Shown: positions 16,528-25,318, counted from the first letter of the stretch. The stretch: 43,113 bases of DNA from Pedobacter sp. ASV17 (GCF_016429065.1 NZ_JAELTX010000033.1:1-43113); one strand, 5' to 3'. Translations and numbers: made by a program. Notes: a model not told the origin generated them from the sequence alone.

Positions 16528-16557
16528 AAATTTTATTTAATTTAGACTTCTTCTGCG

Positions 16558-16565
16558 TACCTTTG
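16558..16565 (+). promoter_or_regulatory. Promoter -7 box of ispH (TACCTTTG)
   Basis: TACCTTTG lies 10 nt before the ispH ATG and predicts a leader of only a few nucleotides. The Fic promoter faces the other way about 50 nt upstream. Confidence 0.6.
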
Positions 16566-16575
16566 TGTATTCATT

Positions 16576-17424
16576 ATGAGCTATAGTTTAAAAGTTACGA
16601 TAGATAAATCATCGGGTTTCTGTTTTGGAGTAGTTTACGCCATCGATATGGCCGAAGACATTCTAGACAGGGAAGATTATTTGTATTGTCTTGGCGATAT
16701 TGTTCATAACGATGAAGAGGTAGAGCGTTTAAGAGCAAAGGGCCTTAGGATCATCGATCACGAAAAGCTCAAAGAACTTCACAACGAAAAAGTATTGATT
16801 AGAGCACATGGTGAAGCGCCTTCCACTTACGAATTGGCCTTAGCAAATAATCTTACACTAATTGACGCTTCCTGTCCAGTAGTACTCAAGCTGCAAAACC
16901 GTATTAAAAACTCTCACGATGATGAAGAACAAATCCTCATCTTCGGAAAGCATGGTCATGCCGAGGTAATTGGCTTACAAGGTCAAACGGATGGTAAAGC
17001 CTTGGTTTTTATGGATATTGCGGAGTTGGACAATGTTGAGCTGCCCAATAAATTCACTTTATACAGCCAAACCACTAAAAGTGTAGATAAATTTTATCAG
17101 ATTAAAGACGAGCTGATCAAGAGAGGTTATGATGTAAAGGCAAACGATACCATCTGTAGGCAGGTTTCTAACCGTTACGAAGAGCTGGAAGAATTTGTAA
17201 AGGACTTTGATAAAATCATATTCGTTTCTGGTAAAAAATCTTCGAATGGAAAAGTGCTGTACGATGTATGCAAGAAATATAACGACGAGTCGTATTTCAT
17301 TTCCAATGTAGAAGAGTTGAATAAAGACTGGTTCAAGCCGAATGACCGTATTGGGATCTGTGGCGCAACGTCAACGCCTATGTGGCTCATGGAAAACGTG
17401 AAAGCAGAGATTGAATCTTACTAG
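16576..17424 (+). CDS. ispH: 4-hydroxy-3-methylbut-2-enyl diphosphate reductase
   Basis: The 282-residue enzyme makes IPP and DMAPP in the last step of the non-mevalonate (MEP) isoprenoid pathway. The three iron-sulfur cysteines are present: Cys16 in GFCFGV, Cys100 in ASCPVV and Cys194 in DTICRQVSNR. Other family blocks are HGEAPS, FGKHGHAEV, YSQTTKS and the C-terminal CGATSTPMWL. Length is normal. No other pathway gene is nearby; hemH, another branch-point cofactor gene, follows after a 219-nt gap of repeats. Confidence 0.97.
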   Translation: MSYSLKVTIDKSSGFCFGVVYAIDMAEDILDREDYLYCLGDIVHNDEEVERLRAKGLRIIDHEKLKELHNEKVLIRAHGEAPSTYELALANNLTLIDASCPVVLKLQNRIKNSHDDEEQILIFGKHGHAEVIGLQGQTDGKALVFMDIAELDNVELPNKFTLYSQTTKSVDKFYQIKDELIKRGYDVKANDTICRQVSNRYEELEEFVKDFDKIIFVSGKKSSNGKVLYDVCKKYNDESYFISNVEELNKDWFKPNDRIGICGATSTPMWLMENVKAEIESY

Positions 17425-17432
17425 ACGTCTCG

Positions 17433-17549
17433 GTTGAAATGTTGTAAAGTTGAAATGTTGGTGCGAGTGCTCAACTGTTAACTGAAAATTTAGGCAAGCT
17501 AAGTTATTGGTGATTTGCTAGTCAACTGAAAACTGCCAACTGAAAACTC
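17433..17549. repeat. Short direct repeats in the ispH-hemH gap
   Basis: GTTGAAATGTTG occurs twice (17433-17444 and 17449-17460), and CAACTG-GAAAAC-type units recur at 17472-17490 and twice at 17523-17547 (CAACTGAAAACTGCCAACTG). Together they occupy most of the gap. They look like an intergenic repeat family; no ORF or RNA structure is apparent. Confidence 0.55.
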
Positions 17550-17618
17550 TTATGTCTCCGCTGTGTCTTAAAATCTAAAATCTTTCCCGTACATACAGGA
17601 TAAAATCGTAAATCAAGC

Positions 17619-17626
17619 TATATTTG
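17619..17626 (+). promoter_or_regulatory. Promoter -7 box of hemH (TATATTTG)
   Basis: TATATTTG ends 17 nt before the hemH ATG, giving a predicted leader of about 12 nt. Confidence 0.55.
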
Positions 17627-17643
17627 CGGCAAATAAGAAATTA

Positions 17644-18654
17644 ATGGCCAAAAAAGGTATACTATTAGTTAATCTGGGTACGCCAGATAGTCCTGAAGTA
17701 AAAGATGTAAGAAAATATCTTGATCAATTTTTAATGGATGAGCGGGTAATTGATATCCCGAAACTTAATAGAACATTATTGGTTAAAGGCATCATTGTTC
17801 CTTTCCGTAGCCCCAAAACTTCAAAGCTTTATAAAAAGATATGGGACGAGAAAGGGTCGCCTTTACTCTACTACAGCGAGCAGCAAGCTAAAATGTTGCA
17901 AGATAAGCTGGGTAGCGAATATCAGGTAGAATTAGCAATGCGCTATCAAAGCCCATCTATAGAGGGTGCTTTGGAAAATTTAAAAAAGGGATTGGTAAGC
18001 AGTATCAAAGTAATTCCTTTATTTCCTCAATACGCGTCGGCTAGTACAGGTTCAGTTTTGCAATTGGTGATGGAACTGTTGAGTAAATGGCCAACCATAC
18101 CTCCAGTGTCTTTTGTGAACTCGTTTCACGATAATGATTTAATGCTGGAAATATTTGCAGATAATGCAAGGAAACATGGTGTTGAAAACTACGATCACGT
18201 ATTGTTCAGTTTCCATGGGCTGCCACAAAGACAAATGAGCAAATCAGATCATACTGGAAAGTACTGTTTAAAAGTCGATAACTGCTGTGAAAATTATAAC
18301 AATGCAAACAAGTTTTGTTATTCGGCGCAATGCCACAATACCGCAAAACTACTGGCGGAGAAATTAGAACTTTCCCGTGAAAATTATTCAGTTTGCTATC
18401 AATCGCGTTTAGGAAAGGAACCGTGGATACAGCCGTACACTACCGATGTGTTGAAGAAATTGGCTGCTGAAGGTAAAAAACGTCTTTTGGTATTTAGTCC
18501 AGCGTTTGTAGCCGACTGTTTGGAGACTATTTACGAAATCACGGTAGAATATAACGAAGAGTTTAAAGAGCTTGGCGGAGAACATGTGCAATTGGTAGAA
18601 AGCTTAAATACAGATGAAAGATTTATAGAAGTCTTAGCCGAAATGTCGATATAA
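17644..18654 (+). CDS. hemH: Ferrochelatase
   Basis: The 336-residue enzyme inserts Fe2+ into protoporphyrin IX at the end of heme synthesis. It begins with the family motif LLVNLGTPDSPE. The catalytic-site histidine is in SFHGLPQRQ, and the C-terminal FSPAFVADCLETIYEI contains the conserved acidic active-site segment. A cysteine-rich stretch (CLKVDNCCENYNNANKFCYS, then QC) follows the His motif. Similar cysteines occur in other Bacteroidota ferrochelatases and might bind metal or an Fe-S cluster, but this is inference. The stop overlaps the next gene start (TAATG). Confidence 0.96.
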   Translation: MAKKGILLVNLGTPDSPEVKDVRKYLDQFLMDERVIDIPKLNRTLLVKGIIVPFRSPKTSKLYKKIWDEKGSPLLYYSEQQAKMLQDKLGSEYQVELAMRYQSPSIEGALENLKKGLVSSIKVIPLFPQYASASTGSVLQLVMELLSKWPTIPPVSFVNSFHDNDLMLEIFADNARKHGVENYDHVLFSFHGLPQRQMSKSDHTGKYCLKVDNCCENYNNANKFCYSAQCHNTAKLLAEKLELSRENYSVCYQSRLGKEPWIQPYTTDVLKKLAAEGKKRLLVFSPAFVADCLETIYEITVEYNEEFKELGGEHVQLVESLNTDERFIEVLAEMSI

Positions 18655-19265
18655 TGGATAGCAAACACTTAGAGAAACTTGAGCTTTTAACCAAAAGAAC
18701 GGAAGGTGAATATCAAGCTTTCTTGTACGATTGTGATGGTACTTTAGCTGATAATATGATGGCGCATAAGTTAGCCTACAAGGAAGTAGCCGCAAATTAT
18801 GGTGTGGGATTGGACCTAAACATGGTAGACGAATTTGCGGGGATGCCAACGGCTATTTTTGCCCGAGAAATTACCAAAAGATACGGCGTGCCGCTACCCG
18901 ATACATTTGCAAGTGAGAAATCACAAATCTTTATCGATAAATATATAGAACAAACCCAGCCTATTTCTTATGTTTCAGAGCATTTGAAAAACCATGTTGG
19001 AAAAGTTAAAATAGCCGTTGTATCTGGAGGTAGCAGAAAAACAGTGACCAAAACTTTAACCGTATTGGGGTTAATTGATCTGATTGATGTAATGGTTTGC
19101 GCAGGCGAAACCCCAAAAGGAAAGCCCGCACCAGATCCGTTTTTGGCTGCGGCCGAAGCCCTTGGCGTAGATCCTAAAAAATGTATCGTTTTTGAAGATG
19201 CAGAACTAGGAGTGCAAGGCGCTATTGCTGCGGGGATGGACTGGATACGTGTAGATCAGATCTAA
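18654..19265 (+). CDS. HAD superfamily phosphatase (beta-phosphoglucomutase/sugar-phosphatase type)
   Basis: The 203-residue protein has all HAD motifs: YDCDGTLADN (nucleophile and acid/base Asp), VVSGGSRKT (motif II Ser), KGKPAPDP (motif III Lys) and FEDAELGVQGA (motif IV acidic residues). The cap helices between motif I and II place it in the subfamily I group with beta-phosphoglucomutase, phosphoglycolate phosphatase and sugar phosphatases. The substrate is unknown. It is translationally coupled to hemH by a 1-nt overlap and overlaps the convergent kdtA gene by 4 nt at its 3' end. Confidence 0.9.
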   Translation: MDSKHLEKLELLTKRTEGEYQAFLYDCDGTLADNMMAHKLAYKEVAANYGVGLDLNMVDEFAGMPTAIFAREITKRYGVPLPDTFASEKSQIFIDKYIEQTQPISYVSEHLKNHVGKVKIAVVSGGSRKTVTKTLTVLGLIDLIDVMVCAGETPKGKPAPDPFLAAAEALGVDPKKCIVFEDAELGVQGAIAAGMDWIRVDQI

Positions 19266-20479
19266 TCCTCGAAAATTTTCTTCATAATCATTTCTGTCGC
19301 CCCTTTTTTATTGGCTACGTAGTTTTTCGCTAGCGTTCCGCTTTCATGCGTTACGTAATATGCAAAGGCAGTAGTAAGCTGTTCTGCATTGCTAATGCTT
19401 TTTGCAGCACCAATTTCAATCAAGTCTTTTGCCTCTTGGAATTTATGATAGTTTGGTCCAAATATCACGGGAAGGCCAAATGCTGCCGCCTCTAAGGTGT
19501 TGTGTATGCCTACGCCAAATCCTCCACCGATATAGGCTATTTTACCGTATTGATATAAAGAAGAAAGCATGCCAATATTATCAATGATCAAAATTTGGGA
19601 GTTGATTTCAACGCTTGCATTTACATCTAATTTAGAAAACCTCAGGCCATTTGGAAATAAGTTAATAATAGCGTTAATATGGGCTTCGTGAATTTCATGC
19701 GGTGCAATCACCAATTTCCAATCTGGATTTTTTGCGACTAAATCGACGAGTAACTTTTCATCCTCTGGCCAAGTGCTGCCCGCGATTAAAACAGGCGCTT
19801 CACCGCAGAATTTTTCAATAAGAGGCAGGTTTTTCGGAGTTTGTGCATTCTCATAAACACGGTCAAATCTAGTATCTCCACTAATATCAATATTTTTGAT
19901 GCCAATGCTTTTAAGCAATGCGGCACTTTCTTCATTCTGTACAAAAAAGTATTTCACACATTTCAATACATTCCTGTAAAAACCACCGTATCCTTTAAAA
20001 AAAATCTGGTTCGAGCGAAAAATACCTGAGATGATATAGAGGGGGGTATTTTGCTTTGCTAATGCATTAAAGTAGTTTGGCCAAAACTCATATTTGGTGA
20101 AAATGGCCATTTTGGGTTTCACCAAATTCACAAATTTTTGTGCATTTGAGATAGTATCTAAAGGAAGGTAAAATATGCCGTCGGCCAAAGCATAGTTCTT
20201 TCTGATTTCATATCCAGAAGGCGAAAAGAAAGTCACTATTATTTTTTCATTGGGTTTTGATGCTTTGATATTTTCTAATACAGGTCGACCTTGTTCAAAT
20301 TCGCCTAAAGAGGCAAAATGGAACCAGATAGGTTGTTCGCTTCCATTAAATTTAGCCGATATTTGTTTAAAAATCCCTTTTCTGCCTGCTATGAAAAGTT
20401 TAGCCTTAGCATTAAAAAGTGATGCTAATCTTACCAGAAGGCCGTAAATTAACATACTAATGTTGTAAAGCCAGTACAT
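19262..20479 (-). CDS. waaA: 3-deoxy-D-manno-octulosonic acid (Kdo) transferase
   Basis: The 405-residue protein is the GT30 enzyme that adds Kdo to lipid IVA during LPS core synthesis at the inner membrane. Recognisable blocks are the N-terminal membrane anchor (about 1-17), WFHFASLGEFEQGRP with the catalytic Glu of the SLGE segment, TKYEFWPNYF, AGSTWPEDE, APHEIHEAHI and GGGFGVGIHNTLEAAAFGLP for CMP-Kdo binding. Length is typical. A downstream in-frame ATG (residue 9) is an alternative start. It diverges from the nucleotide-sugar operon, with a palindrome between them. Confidence 0.95.
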   Translation of the reverse strand: MYWLYNISMLIYGLLVRLASLFNAKAKLFIAGRKGIFKQISAKFNGSEQPIWFHFASLGEFEQGRPVLENIKASKPNEKIIVTFFSPSGYEIRKNYALADGIFYLPLDTISNAQKFVNLVKPKMAIFTKYEFWPNYFNALAKQNTPLYIISGIFRSNQIFFKGYGGFYRNVLKCVKYFFVQNEESAALLKSIGIKNIDISGDTRFDRVYENAQTPKNLPLIEKFCGEAPVLIAGSTWPEDEKLLVDLVAKNPDWKLVIAPHEIHEAHINAIINLFPNGLRFSKLDVNASVEINSQILIIDNIGMLSSLYQYGKIAYIGGGFGVGIHNTLEAAAFGLPVIFGPNYHKFQEAKDLIEIGAAKSISNAEQLTTAFAYYVTHESGTLAKNYVANKKGATEMIMKKIFED

Positions 20480-20494
20480 ATTGCTGCATAATTT

Positions 20495-20512
20495 GTTATC
20501 TTCGCTCGAAGA
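20495..20512. promoter_or_regulatory. Palindrome TATCTTCG-CT-CGAAGATA between waaA and ugd
   Basis: The 8-bp arms are perfect with a 2-nt centre. Each strand reads TATCTTCG, one base off the TAnnTTTG -7 consensus, at 26 nt from the waaA start and 43 nt from the ugd start. It could be a shared operator or overlapping divergent promoters for two surface-polysaccharide units. Confidence 0.45.
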
Positions 20513-20544
20513 TAGATATTAATGTTAAAAACACTCCAAAATAT

Positions 20545-21855
20545 ATGAAGATAGCTGTAATTGGTACTGGTTACGTAGGTTTGGTAACAGGTACATGTTT
20601 GGCCGAAACAGGTAATAATGTCATTTGTGTAGATATTGTGGAAGAGAAAGTGAATAAGATGAAGGCAGGGCAATTACCAATTTACGAACCTGGTTTAGAT
20701 GTTCTTTTCCATCGTAACATAGCACAAAACAGATTGTCATTTACCACGAACTTAGCTGAAGGTATCAAGGATGCGCAGATTATTTTCATGGCATTGCCTA
20801 CTCCTCCGGGGGGCGACGGTGCGGCTGATCTTTCCTATATTTTGGGAGCAGCTAAAGACATCGCTAAGTTAATCACCGAATATAAAGTGATCGTAAACAA
20901 ATCTACGGTGCCAGTGGGCACTGCGGATAAGGTAGCGGCAGTTTTTGCAGCTCACACTGATGTAGAAGTAGATGTGGTGTCTAACCCAGAGTTTTTACGT
21001 GAAGGAGTAGCGGTTGATGATTTCATGAAGCCTGATCGTGTGGTGATTGGAACAACCAGCGAAAAAGCGAAAAAGCTAATGGGTGAATTATATGCGCCGT
21101 ACGTACGTCAAGGAAACCCCATCTATTATATGGATGAGCGTTCTTCGGAATTGACAAAATATGCGGCAAACTCATTTTTGGCCACTAAAATTACTTTCAT
21201 GAACGAGATTGCCAACCTTTGCGAAATTGTAGGCGCAGATGTGGATATGGTTCGTAAAGGCATTGGTTCTGATGATAGAATTGGCAAAAGATTTTTGTTC
21301 CCAGGAATTGGCTACGGCGGAAGTTGTTTCCCTAAAGATGTGCAGGCTTTAGAAAAAGCGGCTGTTGAACATCAATACGATTTTAAGATTTTGAAAGCGG
21401 TAATGGATGTTAACGAAAAACAAAAGACCGTTTTAACTGAAAAGGTACTGAAATATTTTAAAGGTGATTTAAAAGGCAAAAAGTTTGCACTTTGGGGCCT
21501 TGCTTTTAAACCAGAGACGGATGATATTCGCGAAGCACCAGCTTTGTATATCATTGACGATTTATTGGCTGCAGGAGCAGAGGTTACAGTTTTTGATCCG
21601 GAAGCAATAGAAAATGTTAGGGCATTAGTGGGTGATAAAATCAACTATGCTAACGATCAATATGAAGCTTTGCAAGGAGCAGATGCTTTATTAATTGCTA
21701 CAGAGTGGTCGGTATTCCGTAATCCAGATTTTGAAAAAATGGATGAGATCCTAAAAAGCAAAGTTGTTTTTGATGGACGTAACCTGTTCGACTTACAAAA
21801 GATGATAGATCTAGGTTATTATTACAACAGTATTGGTCGTAAAATTATTAGCTAA
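20545..21855 (+). CDS. ugd: UDP-glucose 6-dehydrogenase
   Basis: The 436-residue enzyme oxidises UDP-glucose to UDP-glucuronate with two NAD+. The N-terminal Rossmann motif is MKIAVIGTGYVGLVTG, followed by the conserved PTPPGGDG and KSTVPVGT blocks. The catalytic Cys261 lies in GYGGSCFPKD, and the UDP-binding C-terminal domain has LWGLAFKPETDDIREAP. It is the first gene of a five-gene operon with the next gene starting directly after the stop codon. Its product is the substrate for the decarboxylase encoded next. Confidence 0.97.
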   Translation: MKIAVIGTGYVGLVTGTCLAETGNNVICVDIVEEKVNKMKAGQLPIYEPGLDVLFHRNIAQNRLSFTTNLAEGIKDAQIIFMALPTPPGGDGAADLSYILGAAKDIAKLITEYKVIVNKSTVPVGTADKVAAVFAAHTDVEVDVVSNPEFLREGVAVDDFMKPDRVVIGTTSEKAKKLMGELYAPYVRQGNPIYYMDERSSELTKYAANSFLATKITFMNEIANLCEIVGADVDMVRKGIGSDDRIGKRFLFPGIGYGGSCFPKDVQALEKAAVEHQYDFKILKAVMDVNEKQKTVLTEKVLKYFKGDLKGKKFALWGLAFKPETDDIREAPALYIIDDLLAAGAEVTVFDPEAIENVRALVGDKINYANDQYEALQGADALLIATEWSVFRNPDFEKMDEILKSKVVFDGRNLFDLQKMIDLGYYYNSIGRKIIS

Positions 21856-22845
21856 ATGGAACGTAAAAGAGTATTGATTACCGGTGCTGCCGGGTTTTTA
21901 GGTTCACACCTCTGTGATAGATTTATTAAAGAAAATTGCCATGTGATTGGGATGGATAATTTGATCACTGGTGATTTGCAAAATATTGAGCACCTGTTCA
22001 AGTTGGAGAATTTCGAGTTTTATAATCACGATGTTTCCAAGTTTGTACACGTTCCAGGGAAATTAGATTATATCCTGCACTTTGCTTCGCCGGCAAGCCC
22101 TATCGATTATTTGAAAATTCCGATCCAAACTTTAAAGGTTGGTTCATTGGGTACGCATAATCTATTAGGTTTGGCCAGAGCAAAAGGAGCAAGAATGCTG
22201 ATTGCTTCAACTTCTGAAGTATATGGCGATCCAAACGTAAATCCTCAACCAGAGGAGTATTGGGGTAATGTAAATCCTGTTGGTCCTCGTGGCGTTTACG
22301 ATGAAGCTAAACGTTTCCAAGAAGCGATTACCATGGCTTACCATACTTTCCACGGTGTAGAAACTCGCATTGTTCGTATTTTTAACACTTATGGTCCTCG
22401 CATGCGACTGAATGATGGTAGAGTTTTACCCGCGTTTATTGGCCAAGCATTAAGGGGAGAAGACTTAACGGTTTTTGGAGACGGTAGCCAAACACGTTCT
22501 TTTTGCTATGTAGATGATCTGATCGAAGGAATCTATCGTTTATTGCAGTCTGACTATGCTAGCCCGGTAAATATTGGTAATCCTGATGAAATTACCATCA
22601 AGCAGTTTTGTGAGGAGATTATTAAATTAACGGGCACCGATCAGAAAATTGTTTATAAGCCATTGCCACAAGATGATCCTAAACAACGTAGACCTGATAT
22701 TACCAAAGCAAGGCAATTACTGAATTGGGAGCCAAAAGTGAATAGGGCAGAAGGTTTGAAAATTACCTACGAGTATTTCAAATCACTATCTGCAGAAGCT
22801 TTGGCCAAAATAGAACATAAAGACTTTACTACTTACAATAAATAA
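21856..22845 (+). CDS. UDP-glucuronate decarboxylase (UDP-xylose synthase)
   Basis: This is an extended short-chain dehydrogenase of 329 residues. It has [13 protein letters not shown] for NAD binding, the TSEVYGDP serine block and catalytic YDEAK. The segment [17 protein letters not shown] and the [13 protein letters not shown] block are characteristic of the UXS group and separate it from plain epimerases. It converts UDP-glucuronate to UDP-xylose, and placement directly after ugd (0-nt gap) supports this. A side product, UDP-4-keto-pentose, is known for some relatives. UDP-xylose would feed LPS, capsule or glycoprotein synthesis. Confidence 0.92.
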   Translation: MERKRVLITGAAGFLGSHLCDRFIKENCHVIGMDNLITGDLQNIEHLFKLENFEFYNHDVSKFVHVPGKLDYILHFASPASPIDYLKIPIQTLKVGSLGTHNLLGLARAKGARMLIASTSEVYGDPNVNPQPEEYWGNVNPVGPRGVYDEAKRFQEAITMAYHTFHGVETRIVRIFNTYGPRMRLNDGRVLPAFIGQALRGEDLTVFGDGSQTRSFCYVDDLIEGIYRLLQSDYASPVNIGNPDEITIKQFCEEIIKLTGTDQKIVYKPLPQDDPKQRRPDITKARQLLNWEPKVNRAEGLKITYEYFKSLSAEALAKIEHKDFTTYNK

Positions 22846-22853
22846 GCAAGCAC

Positions 22854-23870
22854 ATGGCGAAAATATTGGTTACTGGGGGCATAGGTTATATCGGTTCACA
22901 TACGGTGGTAGAATTGCATAACGCAGGCTACGAAGTGGTGATTGTTGATAATCTAGCTAACTCGAATATCAAAATACTTGATCAATTACATCAAATTACA
23001 GGTAAGTATCACGAGTTTGTTGAACTTGATTTACAAGATGATGCTGCGGTGAACGGCTTCGCGGAACAGCACCCAGATGTGGCAGGAATCATTCATTTTG
23101 CGGCATATAAAGCAGTTGGTGAATCGGTACAAGAGCCCTTGAAATACTATAAAAATAACTTCTATAGTTTAATCAATTTGCTGACCGCATATCCTACGGC
23201 TAACTTTGTTTTTTCATCTTCATGTACGGTGTACGGTCAGCCAGATAGATTGCCTGTAACAGAAGATAGTGAAGTGAAAAAGGCGGAATCGCCTTATGGC
23301 AACACTAAACAAGTGGCAGAGGAAATTTTGAGAGAAACGGTTAAAGCAACACCAGGTCTTAATGTAATTTCATTACGTTATTTTAATCCAGTAGGTGCGC
23401 ATGCCACCGCTTTAATTGGCGAGTTGCCAAATGGTGTTCCTCAAAACTTGGTGCCTTTCATTACACAATCAGCAATTGGTAAAAGAGGTCCTATCCAAGT
23501 TTTTGGTGATGATTACAGTACACCAGATGGTTCTGCCATCCGTGATTATATCCATGTGGTAGATTTAGCAAAAGCACACGTTGCTGCTGTAAAGCTGTTG
23601 ACAGATGGAAAGGTTGATGGTTATGATGTATTTAACCTGGGAACTGGAAAGGGTTCGTCAGTGTTGGAAATCATCAATGCATTTGAACAATCTACAGGCG
23701 AAAAATTAAATTACAAAATTGCACCAAGGAGAGAAGGTGATGTAGAACAGATTTATGGCGATGTAAGCAAATCTAAAGCAACATTAGGTTGGCAAACAGA
23801 ACTAGATTTGAACGAAATGATGCGCTCTGCTTGGGAATGGGAAAAATACCTTCGCGATAATCCATTTTAG
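22854..23870 (+). CDS. galE: UDP-glucose 4-epimerase
   Basis: The 338-residue SDR enzyme interconverts UDP-glucose and UDP-galactose. It shows VTGGIGYIGSHTVVEL, SSCTVYG, the catalytic tyrosine motif YGNTK, SLRYFNPVGAH, DGSAIRDYIHVVDLAKAH and the late APRREGDVEQIYGD, all typical of GalE. Its homologues also act on N-acetylated sugars, which cannot be judged here. It starts 8 nt after the decarboxylase gene and completes the nucleotide-sugar part of the operon. Confidence 0.96.
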   Translation: MAKILVTGGIGYIGSHTVVELHNAGYEVVIVDNLANSNIKILDQLHQITGKYHEFVELDLQDDAAVNGFAEQHPDVAGIIHFAAYKAVGESVQEPLKYYKNNFYSLINLLTAYPTANFVFSSSCTVYGQPDRLPVTEDSEVKKAESPYGNTKQVAEEILRETVKATPGLNVISLRYFNPVGAHATALIGELPNGVPQNLVPFITQSAIGKRGPIQVFGDDYSTPDGSAIRDYIHVVDLAKAHVAAVKLLTDGKVDGYDVFNLGTGKGSSVLEIINAFEQSTGEKLNYKIAPRREGDVEQIYGDVSKSKATLGWQTELDLNEMMRSAWEWEKYLRDNPF

Positions 23871-23876
23871 ATAGAG

Positions 23877-24446
23877 ATGAAACTTAGTGAGCACAAAGAT
23901 CTGAAGAAAGAAATCTTGGCGCTGCCCGTAAAAGAGAAAGATAAACTGCTTTTACGTTTGGTAGCTAAAGATAAGGTGCTTACTGAGCATTTACATTTTT
24001 TGTTATTAGAAGATGAAAGCAACCTTAAAGATAGGGTTGCTTTTATTAAAAATGAGGTCACTGAGTTATTGGATGAACTTAACACCACGCCTAAAACCAG
24101 TGCAAAAGATACCTTGTTGTTGCTTCGTAAACTCGCTAAGCAAATCAATCATTTCTACAAGGTAACCAAAGCCGATTTCGAAGAAGTAGAATTGAAGCTC
24201 TTGATGTTTAACCTAAGCCCCATGACCTTTAGGTATAAGGTTTATTCCTTATCTAAAAATCACGAACAATTGCTGGCAAATTATGTGGTGAAAGCCATAT
24301 TGATGTTATTGCGTAAGTTCGAAAAACTACATGAAGACTTGCAGTTTGATTTAAAAGAAGAGTTGAACGCGTTGCTTGCAAAAGTCTATGGTAGTTATAT
24401 GTCGAAAACGGCGCTTGATTTAGGTCTGCCTAAGAGTGTCGAATAG
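23877..24446 (+). CDS. All-helical conserved protein of unknown function
   Basis: The 189-residue protein is rich in Leu, Lys and Glu, with long predicted helices and no signal peptide or membrane segment. Notable parts are the opening KDLKKEILALPVKEKDKLLL, a middle Thr-rich break (DELNTTPKTSAKDT) and the C-terminal LLAKVYGSYMSKTALDLGLP. I do not recognise the family. It begins 6 nt after galE, so it is co-transcribed with the nucleotide-sugar genes. Similar small helical genes are often seen next to cpsB-type phosphatases in this group as far as I recall, but a link is unproven. Confidence 0.75.
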   Translation: MKLSEHKDLKKEILALPVKEKDKLLLRLVAKDKVLTEHLHFLLLEDESNLKDRVAFIKNEVTELLDELNTTPKTSAKDTLLLLRKLAKQINHFYKVTKADFEEVELKLLMFNLSPMTFRYKVYSLSKNHEQLLANYVVKAILMLLRKFEKLHEDLQFDLKEELNALLAKVYGSYMSKTALDLGLPKSVE

Positions 24447-24476
24447 TAACTTTGACCATATATTTTTAACTTATCT

Positions 24477-24492
24477 TTTTTACTTTTAACTT
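24477..24492. repeat. 16-bp A/T-rich repeat, copy 1
   Basis: TTTTTACTTTTAACTT is the exact reverse complement of 36478-36493. Both copies are in intergenic gaps. Confidence 0.5.
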
Positions 24493-24498
24493 CACAAA

Positions 24499-25236
24499 GT
24501 GTTTGGTCTGTTTAAAAAGCGAAATACATTACCCGAAATCGATTTTTCTGCGATAAGGGCTGACATGCATTCTCATATTATTCCTGGAATTGATGATGGC
24601 GCACCTAACTTGGAGGCCTCATTGGCGATGGCTAGAAAATATGTAGCCATGGGTTTCAAAAAAGTTATTGCAACGCCACACGTCATGGCCGATTTCTATA
24701 GGAACACTCCCGATAGCATTCGTAAGGGATTGGATGTTTTGAAGGAAGGGTTACAGCAAAATCAGATTGATTTAGAAGTGGAAGGGGCAGCTGAATACTA
24801 TTTGGATGAAACCTTTTTTAATAAATTAGCAAGAAAGGAAGTTTTAGGCTTTGGGAATAATTACCTGTTATTCGAACTATCGTACATTAATCAACCTCCC
24901 AACCTAATTGATGTGCTCTTTAAAATTCAAGATGCGGGATTTTACCCTGTTTTGGCACACCCAGAGCGCTATCCCTATTATCACGGTAGTATCGAAAACT
25001 ATCAACAGATAAAAGATAGTGGTTGTTTTTTACAATTGAATACCATTTCATTAACAGGCTACTACGGTAAAGGTGTAAAAAAGGCAGCCGATAGCTTGGT
25101 TGATCAGCGGTGCATTTCATTTTTGGGCAGCGATATGCATCATTTAAGACATGCAAAAGCATTGCAAGAAAGCCTAAGCTTATCGCGAGTGGAAGAACTA
25201 CTCAAACAAGGTCAGTTAAACAATCTACTGTTATAA
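24499..25236 (+). CDS. PHP-type tyrosine-protein phosphatase, CpsB/YwqE-like
   Basis: The 245-residue PHP-fold metallophosphatase begins with a GTG start (MFGLFKKR). Metal-binding signatures are DMHSHIIPGIDDGA (33-46), KKVIATPHVM, a central EGAAEYY, VLAHPERYPYY and GSDMHH near the end. Members such as Wzb-substitute CpsB and YwqE dephosphorylate the BY-kinase that controls capsular polysaccharide polymerisation. The kinase (Wzc-like) is not in this window. It ends the ugd operon, separated from the helical gene by 52 nt containing an A/T repeat, so it may also have its own promoter. Confidence 0.92.
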   Translation: MFGLFKKRNTLPEIDFSAIRADMHSHIIPGIDDGAPNLEASLAMARKYVAMGFKKVIATPHVMADFYRNTPDSIRKGLDVLKEGLQQNQIDLEVEGAAEYYLDETFFNKLARKEVLGFGNNYLLFELSYINQPPNLIDVLFKIQDAGFYPVLAHPERYPYYHGSIENYQQIKDSGCFLQLNTISLTGYYGKGVKKAADSLVDQRCISFLGSDMHHLRHAKALQESLSLSRVEELLKQGQLNNLLL

Positions 25237-25261
25237 TTTTGCCAAGCGCACTTGACTAGAG

Positions 25262-25318
25262 CTTTGCGTTCTTTGCGAATACTTCAAAATTCTTTGCGTT
25301 AAAAAAATAACCGCAAAG
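25262..25318. repeat. CTTTGCG repeat cluster with hairpin
   Basis: CTTTGCG occurs at 25262-25268, 25271-25277 and 25292-25298, and inverted as CGCAAAG at 25312-25318. The last two form a stem-loop around an A-rich loop. It lies in the 154-nt gap between convergent genes and may serve as a transcription stop or be a dispersed intergenic repeat. Confidence 0.55.

Noticed and set aside
18240..18360. Cysteine-rich stretch in HemH as evidence of a novel Fe-S ferrochelatase
   Set aside because: Similar cysteines appear to be common in Bacteroidota ferrochelatases, so it is family character rather than a novelty of this locus.
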